DNA of 64,000 nt from Rhizobium alarense (GTDB lineage Bacteria; Pseudomonadota; Alphaproteobacteria; Rhizobiales; Rhizobiaceae). Under the pieces are notes generated by a model. It was not told where the DNA came from. It saw nothing but the letters and a program-made list of their open reading frames with translations, and did no database searches. Position numbers and translations under genes: made by a program. The stretch spans positions 1 to 64,000 of the forward strand of contig NZ_JAKGBU010000017.1 of the NCBI RefSeq assembly GCF_021555155.1, in the 5' to 3' direction. Below are positions 16,601-25,343 of this stretch, in pieces (within the stretch, counting starts at the first letter, position 1; every line of letters starts with the position of its first letter).

Positions 16601-17662
16601 TCAGTGAGTCGGGGGATCGCCCCGCCATGCCGCGGCCAGCAGGGCACGGATGTCGGCCCGCGTCACCTCCCGCGGGTTCCAATAGGGATTTGCCGTGGCG
16701 ATGTCGGCGGCGCGGTCCAGGTCCTCTTCTTGCAGGCCGATATCTTTCAGGGCCGTAGGCACTCCAAGTCCGACGGCAAAATCATGCAGCGCCACGCCCG
16801 GAGCGCTTCCACCGAAAATCTCGGTTATCGGGCGCAGTTCGCTGGCTGCGGAGGATGAATTGAAGGCGACGGCATGCGGCAGGACAATCGCGTGCGTTTC
16901 GGCGTGAGGCAGATCGAACGATCCGCCCAGCACGTGACAAAGCTTGTGGTGCAGCGACATGTCAACCGCACCCAACACCGTGCCGCAAAGCCAGGCGCCA
17001 TAGAGCGCGCCGCTTCGGGCGGAAAGGTTGTGCGGCGCCTCGGCGATCCGGGGCAAGGCGTCGGCAAGCGCTTTGAGGCCCTCAGCTGCCATCAGCGAGG
17101 AGACCGGATTGCGGTCGCGTGCATAAAGCGCCTCGGCGGCATGCGCCATGCCGTTGAGGCCGCTGGTCATCGTCATCGGGACAGGTAGGCCGAGGGTTAG
17201 TTCCGGATCATAGATCACCGCCTCCGGCAGGACGGAGGCGGTGCGCACCGTCTCCTTGCGGTGCGCCTGGGTCTGGCCGAGAATTGGCGTCACCTCGGAA
17301 CCGGCATAGGTGGTGGGGATGACGACCTGCGGCGTATCAAGGTGATAGGCGACCGCCTTGCCCAGTCCTGTCGTCGAGCCGCCACCGAAAGCTACGGTGC
17401 AGTCCGCGCCGGTATCGCGCATGGCCTGAAGTGCCCGCTCGGTGATCTCGACCGGGGTATGCATCGCCGCGTGCGTGAAGAGACCGGCGGCTCGATCTGC
17501 CAAAAGAGCGACAATGACGCCGGCGTCATCGGCCTGCTGCGGGGTGGAGAGGACGAGGGCGCGTTTGCAGTCCAGCGCCGCAACCGTCTCGGCCACTCGG
17601 GTCCGGGCGCCGGCGCCAAATAAGATTTTCGCCGACGAGCCCTGATAGTCGAATGCTCTCAT
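16601..17662 (-). CDS. Maleylacetate reductase (copy 1)
   Basis: A 353-residue iron-containing-alcohol-dehydrogenase-family protein of the size of maleylacetate reductases. NAD site GGGSTTGLGKA is at 93-103, PTTYAGSEVTP near 116-126, and HHKLCHVLGGSFDLPHAETHA in the C-terminal half provides the conserved histidines. It reduces maleylacetate (and chloro-derivatives in other bacteria) to beta-ketoadipate, the last dedicated step of the hydroxyquinol pathway. It is first in its operon and divergent from a LysR regulator. Two paralogs lie at 22695-23756 and 42473-43534. Confidence 0.92.
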   Translation of the reverse strand: MRAFDYQGSSAKILFGAGARTRVAETVAALDCKRALVLSTPQQADDAGVIVALLADRAAGLFTHAAMHTPVEITERALQAMRDTGADCTVAFGGGSTTGLGKAVAYHLDTPQVVIPTTYAGSEVTPILGQTQAHRKETVRTASVLPEAVIYDPELTLGLPVPMTMTSGLNGMAHAAEALYARDRNPVSSLMAAEGLKALADALPRIAEAPHNLSARSGALYGAWLCGTVLGAVDMSLHHKLCHVLGGSFDLPHAETHAIVLPHAVAFNSSSAASELRPITEIFGGSAPGVALHDFAVGLGVPTALKDIGLQEEDLDRAADIATANPYWNPREVTRADIRALLAAAWRGDPPTH

Positions 17663-17766
17663 CAGTTCCTCCCTGAGCCATGGATGCGCGGGCGATACCT
17701 TGCCGCTCGGTTCTGCGAGAAACTATAGTGTCGAGCAAAATAGAAATCGAATAATGAAATCCACCA

Positions 17767-17791
17767 ACAATATAACGCTGTGGTATGTTGT
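17767..17791. promoter_or_regulatory. Imperfect dyad in the LysR / maleylacetate reductase divergent region
   Basis: ACAATATA at 17767-17774 and TATGTTGT at 17784-17791 form an inverted repeat with one mismatch across 9 bases; the match extends two further base pairs outwards. It lies in the 163-base gap between the divergent genes, 35 bases before the LysR start. LysR activators bind dyads of this spacing (T-N11-A type). I infer it as the regulator's site. Confidence 0.4.
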
Positions 17792-17825
17792 GGGTGGAGT
17801 GCGAGACCCTTTGGAGGATATCGCC

Positions 17826-18770
17826 GTGCAGATCGACCCGCGCCATCTGCTGCAAATCTGGGCCATCGTCGACACCCGAGGCATGTCCGAGGCAGCGGCG
17901 GTGCTCGGCATGACTCAGCCAGGCCTGTCGCGCACAGTTGCCTATCTGGAAAGGCGATTGGGTGAACCCCTGTTCCTGCGTAACCGTCGTCCTATAGAGC
18001 CAACCCCCTTATGCCGGGATCTCGCTGATCTTGGCGCAGCGGTGCGACGCGCCACGACGCGCGCAAGCGATGTGACCGAGTCGTTCAAGCGCGGCGAGCG
18101 CGGCGATATCCGGATCGGCGGCACGCCCTTCTTCATGGATGCGCTCGTCTCCGCCATGGTCGGCCAGTTCCAGCGGACAAGACCGAATGTCAGAATTTCA
18201 CAGGTCTACGGCTACACCGCCGTTCTTGCCGAAAGGATCAGGGCGGGACAACTGGACCTGGCGATCTGCCCGGTCGAGGTTTTCGATACGGACAGCGATC
18301 TGACATTCGATCCGATCCTGACCGGGCGCAACGTCGTGGCCTGCCGTGCGAACCACCCCCTTCTCGCGTCAGACCGGCTTCAGGCAGCCAATCTCCTGCA
18401 ATACCCCTGGATCGAGCCTCCGGCCGGCAGCCCGTTGAGTGCAGATCTTAGAACTACTTTGCTCAATCTCGGCGCCGAGCATGTGCGGATCAACTTCTCC
18501 GGGGCATCGCTTGCCGGAATTCTGGCCCATCTCGGCCATTCCGACAGTCTGGCCGTCCTGCCTTTCGGCGTGGTCTTCGCCCAGCGGGAAACCGACGGCA
18601 TCACCGCTCTGCCCCTGCTCCCGAGCAGCGTGCCGCGTGCCCTCGGTTTCCTCCAGTCTAAACTGATGCCGCCCGGCCCTGCCGCTTTACAGCTCAAGAT
18701 GCACGTGCTTTCGGCCTTCGCCGATCTGAAGCCGGAGATGGAACGCTACGCGCTGCGCTGCGGCATTTGA
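17826..18770 (+). CDS. LysR-family transcriptional regulator
   Basis: A 314-residue LTTR. The helix-turn-helix segment GMSEAAAVLGMTQPGLSRTVAYLERRLGEPLF lies at about residues 20-51, followed by a periplasmic-binding-protein-like effector domain starting at GDIRIGGTPFF. I chose the GTG at 17826 because GGAGG lies 8-9 bases upstream and it places the HTH at the normal distance from the N-terminus; the frame is open to 17700 without support. It is divergent from the module B operon and very likely activates it in response to a ring compound. Confidence 0.9.
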   Translation: MQIDPRHLLQIWAIVDTRGMSEAAAVLGMTQPGLSRTVAYLERRLGEPLFLRNRRPIEPTPLCRDLADLGAAVRRATTRASDVTESFKRGERGDIRIGGTPFFMDALVSAMVGQFQRTRPNVRISQVYGYTAVLAERIRAGQLDLAICPVEVFDTDSDLTFDPILTGRNVVACRANHPLLASDRLQAANLLQYPWIEPPAGSPLSADLRTTLLNLGAEHVRINFSGASLAGILAHLGHSDSLAVLPFGVVFAQRETDGITALPLLPSSVPRALGFLQSKLMPPGPAALQLKMHVLSAFADLKPEMERYALRCGI

Positions 18771-19002
18771 AACTCCGGCAGTACATCGACGGGTACGGCG
18801 GCTGGCGCGTCGTTGCACCACGGAGAAGCCGCTCGTGCCTAAGGGGCTGCTTGGCAATTAAATCAGTGAAGGTAGCCGTTCCAATCAAGTTTGGTCGATA
18901 AGGCTCAGAATTCAACCGTCCGAAATTTAGCAGGAGGGGACGACCGCCCATCGAACCTACAAAACTATTGCGTCTCATAACGTTAACGGGCATTCGAGAG
19001 TG

Positions 19003-19662
19003 ATGGAGTCGATCAAAGCCGGAAGTGAAGGTCTCCGCGTAGGCCGTCCCCTCGTTCTGACGCCTGAAGAGCGTCGCGGGCGCATCCTTGAGTCTGCGGA
19101 AAAGCTATTCGTGGAATCGGGATACGTTGATACGACAATGGTGCGCATCGCGGCGCGCGCCGGCATGTCCAAGCGGACACTTTACGAGACCTTTCCCGAC
19201 AAGCGGGAGATATTCACTGCCGTGGTGAATTTTCAGAACAGCGTCCCTCCGCTGCCGCCGGTCGCTAATGATGACGATCCGCGTAGGGTGTTGCGTGATA
19301 CGCTCGTCCATATCGCCCATTTCCTTCTTGAACCTCGCCGGATTGCTTTGGCGCGGCTTGCCATAGCCGAAGCACGAAGCCTGCCGGACGTAACCCAGAA
19401 CTTCTTTGAAAACGCATATGATGTACTGACACGCCTAGTCGTCGAACGCCTCGAACTGTTGATTGGGCGCGGACAAATAACGATCGTTGACACACCGCAA
19501 TCCGTCGCGGAATTGCTTTTGGGGGCAACGCTTGGTGATTCCCTTCTTCGCTATCTTGGTTTTCCCGACAGGGCGACAGAGTTACAGAAGGAGGAACTCT
19601 CACGCCGAGCGACCGCCGCAATCACCATGATGGCTGCGGGGCTGGGCTTGCCGTCTTCCTGA
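19003..19662 (+). CDS. TetR-family transcriptional regulator
   Basis: A regulator of about 219 residues with the TetR N-terminal domain: RRGRILESAEKLFVESGYVDTTMVRIAARAGMSKRTLYETFPDKREIF is the typical helix 1-3 block at about residues 25-72. The helical ligand domain follows. It stands alone between the LysR gene and the convergent hydrolase gene, so its target is not obvious; the module C operon, whose 3' end faces it, is a candidate. A GTG at 19000 in frame would add one residue. Confidence 0.88.
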   Translation: MESIKAGSEGLRVGRPLVLTPEERRGRILESAEKLFVESGYVDTTMVRIAARAGMSKRTLYETFPDKREIFTAVVNFQNSVPPLPPVANDDDPRRVLRDTLVHIAHFLLEPRRIALARLAIAEARSLPDVTQNFFENAYDVLTRLVVERLELLIGRGQITIVDTPQSVAELLLGATLGDSLLRYLGFPDRATELQKEELSRRATAAITMMAAGLGLPSS

Positions 19663-19998
19663 TCGGAAGCCGCGCCCCCTCATCGATGCTGAATGTGGAG
19701 CCTGAGGTGTGCCCGCTTTCATGGGATGCACAAGCTATCAACCAGTTCGCGAGGATCGCCGCAGCCTTCGAGCGGACCGCGTTTTGAATGGATGTCGGTC
19801 CGGGGAAACCGGATCTTGGCTCGCCGGTGCTCCCGGCGCTTCGTGTGGGCTTGAGAAACTATCCGGCCAGTATATGACAAGGGGACTGGATTACCCCGCG
19901 CCCGTGCCGCCCCGAATACGAGGCGGCATTCATCTCCCTGCGTGATTTCTGTTCATTTCACAATCGTCGAATTTAAAGGAAGTGGCACGAACTCGATC
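19663..19998. other. 336-base gap without a recognised gene
   Basis: This lies between the convergent TetR gene and the hydrolase gene. I find no open frame with family-like sequence. A short hairpin (GCCGCC at 19906-19911 with GGCGGC at 19922-19927) is present but has no T-run after it on either strand. Confidence 0.4.
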
Positions 19999-20910
19999 TC
20001 ACCGTTCTTCCTTCTCCACCCTGCCCACGCCGAATTTTTTGGCGATCCACTGCGCGGAAAGCCCGACGATCTCCGGATATCGACCGAGAAGCATGCCGTA
20101 GTGCTGGCCGGGGTATTCCAGAAGCTCCTTGTCGGCAGTGACCTGCTCGAACATCTTTCGAGCGTCCTCGACCGGGGCAACCGTGTCCTCCGATGCGAGC
20201 ACGAGCAGCAGAGGCGATTTGATGCGTTCCGCGTATGCTGGAGCTTCCATCTCGAACAGATAGTCAAGTGAACCGATAGCAAGTTCATTCCGGAAACTTG
20301 GGATAGCGTGGTAGTGCTTGGTGAACTCGAGACCCTCAGGATCGGTGAACATGACCGGAGGAGCGCCGGGCTTACGCTCACCGGACGTCGTCAAGGTGAC
20401 GGGTGGCTCACCATGAAGCTGCGCGTCACGGTCGGCATAGATCGCTGCCTCCAGCTGCGCCAGGTCGTCCGGTGGGAACAATTTTCGTGCAGACCAACCG
20501 GAAACCGGTGGCACGATAGACACAACGGCGTTTACGCGGCGATCTGTTCCCGCCACGAACAGCGCCACCAGGCCGCCAAGGCTGATCCCCCACACCGCGA
20601 TCCGGTTGCGATCGACATCGGCGCGCGCTGATAGATGTGTGATGACGTGGCGAAGATCGCGGCCGAACTGCCAGGGATCAACGAGCTGGCGGGGTTCGCC
20701 TTCGCTCAGACCGAAGCCGCGGTGATCATAAAAGAGGACGCCGAGGCCTGCATCGGTATAGTGCGGGGCATCAGCGTAAATGCCCTCAGCGACGCTTCCT
20801 ATTCCCGAATGCGCGATAACGACGGGAACAGGGCCAGCCGAGGTTTCGGGCAGGAACAACCGCCCGCGCAGGACAGCTCCGGAAACAGGGAACTCAATAT
20901 CTTCGTACAT
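19999..20910 (-). CDS. Alpha/beta hydrolase, module C
   Basis: A 303-residue alpha/beta hydrolase. FYDHRGFGLSEG precedes the nucleophile elbow GISLGG at about residues 109-114, the acid is probably in LASEDTVAP and the histidine in PGQHYGM. It resembles DUF1100/acetyl-xylan-esterase-like or uncharacterised dienelactone-hydrolase-superfamily proteins but has a Ser nucleophile. A GGGAGAAGACC ribosome site precedes the ATG. It lies 455 bases downstream of the tautomerase gene, so it may have its own promoter. Its role could be ester or lactone hydrolysis of an aromatic precursor; substrate unknown. Confidence 0.75.
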   Translation of the reverse strand: MYEDIEFPVSGAVLRGRLFLPETSAGPVPVVIAHSGIGSVAEGIYADAPHYTDAGLGVLFYDHRGFGLSEGEPRQLVDPWQFGRDLRHVITHLSARADVDRNRIAVWGISLGGLVALFVAGTDRRVNAVVSIVPPVSGWSARKLFPPDDLAQLEAAIYADRDAQLHGEPPVTLTTSGERKPGAPPVMFTDPEGLEFTKHYHAIPSFRNELAIGSLDYLFEMEAPAYAERIKSPLLLVLASEDTVAPVEDARKMFEQVTADKELLEYPGQHYGMLLGRYPEIVGLSAQWIAKKFGVGRVEKEER

Positions 20911-21364
20911 GGTCTTCTCCCTTTGACGAATGGGTTACCGGGCGTGGCGTTCGTTCTCCAACGCACGGCGAGCACGCGGAGAATTACAAAACACCATGGT
21001 TTCCAAATGTCAATGGGCGATCATGGCGACGTAGGAGAGCGCCCCTGGTCGATTGGTATCGGAGTAAAGTCAGTCGACCATGTGGATTCATTCTGACTCG
21101 AAAAGATGGCGTATCCAAACTCCATCGTTGTTTGCGCCTCCTGTATGTTTCTTGGGGCGCAGCCGATTTGAGGCAGCATGCAGTGCAAGGGGCTACAACT
21201 GTCGGCACAGTCCAGATCCAACTCTGGCATGGCTAGCTATAAGTGACGCAACCAACGACGTTGACAATCACAATCTGTCTCACCCGCCGAACAGCGATTC
21301 TTGGCGTGGACTGTGAGAGTCCTAAGGCTTCTTTTCGCTGCCTGCTACTCCTCATGTCTATCCG
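20911..21364. other. 454-base gap without a recognised gene
   Basis: The gap separates the hydrolase from the tautomerase on the same strand. I see no family-like open frame, no hairpin with a T-run and no tRNA. It may hold a promoter for the hydrolase gene close to 20911-21000. Confidence 0.4.
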
Positions 21365-21697
21365 CTACTTCAGCGCTACATATTTTTCGGGATCGAGCTG
21401 GGTTGCGCGGATGACGACGTATTCTCCACTGGCATTGCCAAGCATGGCGCGTAGTTGCTGACAGGCAGACAGGATCAGTTCGGGTGTTCGCTCGGGCTTC
21501 TGCATGATCTGGATCTCCGCGGCCACCGGCGGCTGGTCCGGCAGACCATAGGACGGGATCAGCAGAAGCTGGCAGAGCGAGGCGTCGACCCTGAACGTCT
21601 CGCACAGATAGCTGCGGATATCTGGCAGGATCGCCTGAACGGCCTCGCCCTTTTGCGCCCAGAGTGGTGCATCGACATAGACCTTCAACAACGGCAT
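21365..21697 (-). CDS. Tautomerase-superfamily protein (intact copy)
   Basis: A 110-residue protein that begins MPLLKVYVD, so Pro2 becomes the N-terminal catalytic proline after methionine removal, the hallmark of 4-oxalocrotonate tautomerase-like enzymes. Its length suits the longer members of the superfamily. It follows the hydroxyquinol dioxygenase gene and overlaps it by 13 bases. Ring cleavage gives 3-hydroxy-cis,cis-muconate, which must ketonise to maleylacetate, so this enzyme may catalyse that tautomerisation. A frameshifted paralog occupies the same position in module D (36492-36817). Confidence 0.75.
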   Translation of the reverse strand: MPLLKVYVDAPLWAQKGEAVQAILPDIRSYLCETFRVDASLCQLLLIPSYGLPDQPPVAAEIQIMQKPERTPELILSACQQLRAMLGNASGEYVVIRATQLDPEKYVALK

Positions 21698-22596
21698 TGC
21701 GTTTTCTTTTCCTTAAGTTCGGTCTGTCCGCTCGGTGTGAGCATTCTCAGAACGTCCGCGATCGGTGTCAGGACGAAGTCGAAGGGCGAATGCCAGTCAG
21801 TTTCGCCGCCCTCAATCTTCTCGAAAGGCGCAACCAGCGTCCTCTTGACGCCGAACACCGCATCGGAGGTGACGTAATGATCGTCGCCGACGAAGGTATG
21901 GGTTACGAGTTTCTGGAAACCTGGCGCCGTGACCAGGAAGTGCATATGCGCCGGCCGATACGGGTGGCGACCAAGATGGCCAAGCATTTTGCCGACTGGA
22001 CCGTCGTCGGGAATCGGGTAGGAGACCGGCTTGATTCCGACGAAGCAGTACTTCCCGTCCTTGCCGGTGACGAAGATGCCGCGGTTGTTCCACTTCGGCT
22101 GGATTCCGGGCTGCTGGACGTCGTAGAATCCGTCGGCATTGTCCGACCAGACATCGACATGCGCGCCTTCGATCGGATTGCCGTGCAGGTCGATGACGCG
22201 TCCCTCGAACAGGCACGCCTCGCCCTTGCCGTCGAGGCAGATGTTCTCGCCCATCTGTCTTATCGGTGCGCCGGCGACATGGAACGGGCCGAACACGGTA
22301 TTCTCCGTAGCCCCGACCGGCCTGCGGTTGTTGATCGCGTCCACCAGCATCGATATCCCAAGCACATCGCTGAGGAGAATATACTCCTGCCGCTCTTCGG
22401 AGCAGATCTGCCCCGTCCTGGTGAAGAAGTCGATGGCCAGATCCCATTCGTCCTGTGTGAGATGCACGTCCTTGATGAAAGCGTGGACGTGGCGGACCAG
22501 CGAAGCCATCACCTGCTTGAGACGCGGGTTTACGTTGTCGCCCATTCGGGCATTGACGGTCTCAGCCGAATGCTCCTCGGTAAAGAACTGGGTCAT
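21685..22596 (-). CDS. Hydroxyquinol 1,2-dioxygenase (intradiol), copy 1
   Basis: A 303-residue intradiol ring-cleavage dioxygenase. After the N-terminal helical dimerisation domain, the non-haem Fe(III) ligands are visible: Tyr in DGFYDVQQPG, Tyr in VSYPIPDDGP, and two His in RPAHMHFLV. It cleaves hydroxyquinol between the 1,2-hydroxyls. The ATG at 22596 has GGAGAG upstream; the open frame to 22698 is not used. Compared with copy 2 the C-terminus is some 20 residues longer, because sequence change at the old stop extended the frame into the tautomerase gene. A 233-base tract (22025-22257) is identical to copy 2. Confidence 0.92.
   Translation of the reverse strand: MTQFFTEEHSAETVNARMGDNVNPRLKQVMASLVRHVHAFIKDVHLTQDEWDLAIDFFTRTGQICSEERQEYILLSDVLGISMLVDAINNRRPVGATENTVFGPFHVAGAPIRQMGENICLDGKGEACLFEGRVIDLHGNPIEGAHVDVWSDNADGFYDVQQPGIQPKWNNRGIFVTGKDGKYCFVGIKPVSYPIPDDGPVGKMLGHLGRHPYRPAHMHFLVTAPGFQKLVTHTFVGDDHYVTSDAVFGVKRTLVAPFEKIEGGETDWHSPFDFVLTPIADVLRMLTPSGQTELKEKKTQCRC
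22025..22257. repeat. 233-base identical tract shared by the two dioxygenase genes (copy 1)
   Basis: Read by eye, every base from 22025 to 22257 equals 37136 to 37368, in the same orientation and reading frame. Outside this interval the genes differ at many silent and coding positions. The tract encodes the central part of the enzyme including the first Fe ligand tyrosine. Confidence 0.85.
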
Positions 22597-22694
22597 GAAC
22601 TCTCTCCTTTCCTGAACCTGTGATCGGGTCACGCTTGCGTTTGATGGGCAGGTATATGAGCCAATTGGGGTGCGCATCCGACGGTTCCCGTGGC

Positions 22695-23756
22695 TCATTC
22701 AGGACGCCTGCCTTCCCAGGCCTGCTGCAGGAGTTCTCGAATTGCGTCCCGTTCGATCGGGCGCGGGTTCCAATAAGGGTTCTTGACGGCCAGTTCGGCG
22801 GCTTTGTCCAGGTCACGTTCCGCCAGCCCCAGGTCTTTCAGAGCAAGGGGAGCGCCAAGCGACGCAGCAAAATCGTGGAGCCCGCCCCCGACCGTTCCAC
22901 CGAACAGTGCGGCGATTGGGGAAAGCGCTTCGGCTGCCGCAGTAGCGTTGTAGGATGCCGCGTGCGGCAGCAAAATTGCATGAGTCTCGGCATGCGGCAG
23001 GTTGAAGCTGCCACCGAGGGTGTGGCAAAGCTTGTGATGCAAAGCCATGCCGACCTGTGCGAGAACCGTACCGCACAGCCAGGAGCCGAACTGGGTTTCG
23101 CTTCGTGCGACAAGATTCCCGGGATCGGCAATAACTCGCGGCAACCCGTCTTTGAAGGCGCGGATGCCGGCAATCGCCAATTGATCGGAAAGCGGATTTC
23201 GGTCCTGCGCGTAGAGAGCCTCCACCGCATGGGCCATGGCGTTGAGACCGCTTGTGACAGTGAGCTTGACAGGCAGAGTGGCAACCAGTTCCGGATCGTA
23301 TAGAATGACCTCGGGCTGCACCCTGGGCGAGCGCAGGGTCTCCTTGACCCCGTTCGCCGTCTGGCCCAGCACGGGCGTCGCCTCGGAACCCGCATAGGTC
23401 GTCGGTAGAACAATCTGCGGCAGGTCGGAGCGGAGCGCGATTGCCTTGGACAAACCTATGGTCGAACCGCCACCGATGGCGACAAGGCAGTCCGCACCGG
23501 CGGCAGCCTCCACGGCGTCCTCCGTGATTTCGACGGGCGTGTGCATGGCCGCTCGACTGAAAAGGCTATGTCCCCTCGGACCCAAGGCTGACAGAACCGC
23601 CTCCCCCTGATCCGACTGTTCCGGTGTCGTCAGCACCATCGCACTTCGAAGGCCAAGGGCCTCCATCTCGGAGCCGATCTCGTGTCGAACGCCCGCCCCT
23701 AAGCGAATTCGCACGGGAGGATGTCCCGGCTCAAAACCGGCATGAAACGTCTGCAT
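22695..23756 (-). CDS. Maleylacetate reductase (copy 2)
   Basis: A 353-residue iron-alcohol-dehydrogenase-family enzyme with GGGSTIGLSKA (NAD site), PTTYAGSEATP and HHKLCHTLGGSFNLPHAETHA. It has the same length as copies 1 and 3 and aligns along its whole length, but differs at many positions. It lies between the monooxygenase (stop-to-start gap of 3 bases) and the dioxygenase, so oxygenation, ring cleavage and reduction are in one operon. Product is beta-ketoadipate. Confidence 0.92.
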   Translation of the reverse strand: MQTFHAGFEPGHPPVRIRLGAGVRHEIGSEMEALGLRSAMVLTTPEQSDQGEAVLSALGPRGHSLFSRAAMHTPVEITEDAVEAAAGADCLVAIGGGSTIGLSKAIALRSDLPQIVLPTTYAGSEATPVLGQTANGVKETLRSPRVQPEVILYDPELVATLPVKLTVTSGLNAMAHAVEALYAQDRNPLSDQLAIAGIRAFKDGLPRVIADPGNLVARSETQFGSWLCGTVLAQVGMALHHKLCHTLGGSFNLPHAETHAILLPHAASYNATAAAEALSPIAALFGGTVGGGLHDFAASLGAPLALKDLGLAERDLDKAAELAVKNPYWNPRPIERDAIRELLQQAWEGRRPE

Positions 23757-23759
23757 GGC

Positions 23760-24968
23760 TTAGACCACCTTCTTCTGGAAGCCGGCAATATGCCTGTAGC
23801 TGGCTGCGACCTCTTCCAATTCCTCCGCCGTAATCAAATCCTCGATGCGGTCGTCCAGTCCCTTGACCCGAGCAGCAGCGATGTCGAGAACCCGTTCGGG
23901 ACCGGACTTGCGGTTGTTCAGAACAACATTGGTGGTGATTGGATGCCGTATGGCTTCGTAGGCGAGGAGCCCTTCAGGTCCTGTCTGCTCAGCCAGGCAA
24001 TCGGCAAGCACGCGTCCATCGATTATCGCCTGAGACGCTCCGTTTGCCCCCATCGGATACATGGGATGGGCGGCATCCCCCAGAAGCGTGACCCGTCCAT
24101 CGGTCCACCAAGGGAGTGGATCGCGGTCGATCATCGGATATTGGGTGATCTTCTGCGTATTTTTCAGAAGCGCGGGAATGTCGATATCCCCCATGCAGAA
24201 GCCTCCATATTCGGCAATGAAATCCCGATCGGCCTCGCGTGTCCAATCTGCTTCCTCGGCGGCCCGAGGATTATCATGACGGATTTCCGCGACCCAATTG
24301 ATCAGAGCCTTGCCGTCACGCGCAGCGCGGCCGCTGATTGGATAGCAGACGAATTTGACATCATGGTCACCTGCAATGAACATCGTGCGACCGTCAGCGA
24401 AGGGCTCCTGCAGACTGGCGCCGCGCCACATCATCGTCCCTTCGTAGTGTGCCGGCCCCTCGTTGGGATGCAGTTGGCGGCGCACATTTGATCGGAAGCC
24501 GCTCGCGTCGATCAAGAGATCGCAATCATGGACGGTCCCGTCGGCGAATTTCACATGAACGTGCTCAGCATCCTGGGTGAAGCCGATCACCGCCTTACCG
24601 GGGGTAACCGAGCCTTCGCCGAGGCGGGCGCGCGCCGTGTCAAGTAAAAGAAACTGCAATTCGCCGCGGTGGATCGAATATTGCGGGTATTCGAAACCGG
24701 CCTCGACCGAGCGCGGATCCGACTGGATGAGATGGCCGAAGCGGGTGCGGTATTCGATGGCGCGGGTGCGGATCGCCATCTCGTCGAGGGCGTCGCCAAG
24801 CCCCAAGCCATGGAGAACACCGGCAGCATGGGGCATCACGTTGATACCCACGCCAAGCGGCTGCAACGCATCGACAGCCTCAAAGACCTGAACCTCGAAC
24901 CCTTTTTCCTGCAGGCAGAGCGCTGCCGCCAAACCGCCAATACCGGCACCCGCTATTGCTATCTTCAC
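23760..24968 (-). CDS. FAD-dependent monooxygenase, salicylate hydroxylase type
   Basis: A 402-residue class A flavin monooxygenase. The GTG at 24968 starts MKIAIAGAGIGGLAAAL directly at the dinucleotide fold and has GGAGA 7-8 bases upstream; the longer frame to 25013 has no such site. The CDLLIDASGFRSNVRR (DG-like) region and LLGDAAHPMYPMGANGASQAI (GD motif) follow. Note that the usual GADG is ASG here. Its single-domain size fits salicylate- and 3- or 4-hydroxybenzoate-type hydroxylases. In this operon it may convert a dihydroxybenzoate to hydroxyquinol with loss of CO2. The AraC-family regulator is divergent from it. Confidence 0.86.
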   Translation of the reverse strand: MKIAIAGAGIGGLAAALCLQEKGFEVQVFEAVDALQPLGVGINVMPHAAGVLHGLGLGDALDEMAIRTRAIEYRTRFGHLIQSDPRSVEAGFEYPQYSIHRGELQFLLLDTARARLGEGSVTPGKAVIGFTQDAEHVHVKFADGTVHDCDLLIDASGFRSNVRRQLHPNEGPAHYEGTMMWRGASLQEPFADGRTMFIAGDHDVKFVCYPISGRAARDGKALINWVAEIRHDNPRAAEEADWTREADRDFIAEYGGFCMGDIDIPALLKNTQKITQYPMIDRDPLPWWTDGRVTLLGDAAHPMYPMGANGASQAIIDGRVLADCLAEQTGPEGLLAYEAIRHPITTNVVLNNRKSGPERVLDIAAARVKGLDDRIEDLITAEELEEVAASYRHIAGFQKKVV

Positions 24969-25343
24969 TACGAAATCTCCAGCTATAGTTATGTGATCGC
25001 AGACCGACCGCACCCAGAGCGGGATCCAAGAACCGATATCCGGATTGGCGCGACCATGGCGTCACGAAAACGGTGATGTGAGTGAGAAGGCCGAAAGCGC
25101 CTGGCCGCTATTTCGGCGGATCGTAAATCCGACCTGCGACCGCCAAGGAAAGCTGCGGCTTCTGCGGGAATGTGATGCCGTCAGGAAATCGCACGATCAT
25201 CCTCCTCATGGTATCCAACAGAATTGTGCTCCCCTCCAAAGGAACAAAATCCTCTTCTTGCTTTCATAAATTGCACCTAGATAATGCTGTTCTCAATGCA
25301 CAGGACTGATTATAAATGTCACAAATGCAAACAGGAACGCCGC
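24969..25343. other. 375-base divergent regulatory region, module C
   Basis: The region lies between the monooxygenase and the divergent AraC-family gene and must hold promoters for both. I find no family-like open frame. An AT-rich stretch at about 25235-25320 is the most promoter-like part, but I could not settle on specific -35/-10 pairs. Confidence 0.4.

Noticed and set aside
19906-19927. GC-rich hairpin (GCCGCC / GGCGGC) as a terminator
   Set aside because: There is no T-run after the stem on either strand, and the stem is only six base pairs.
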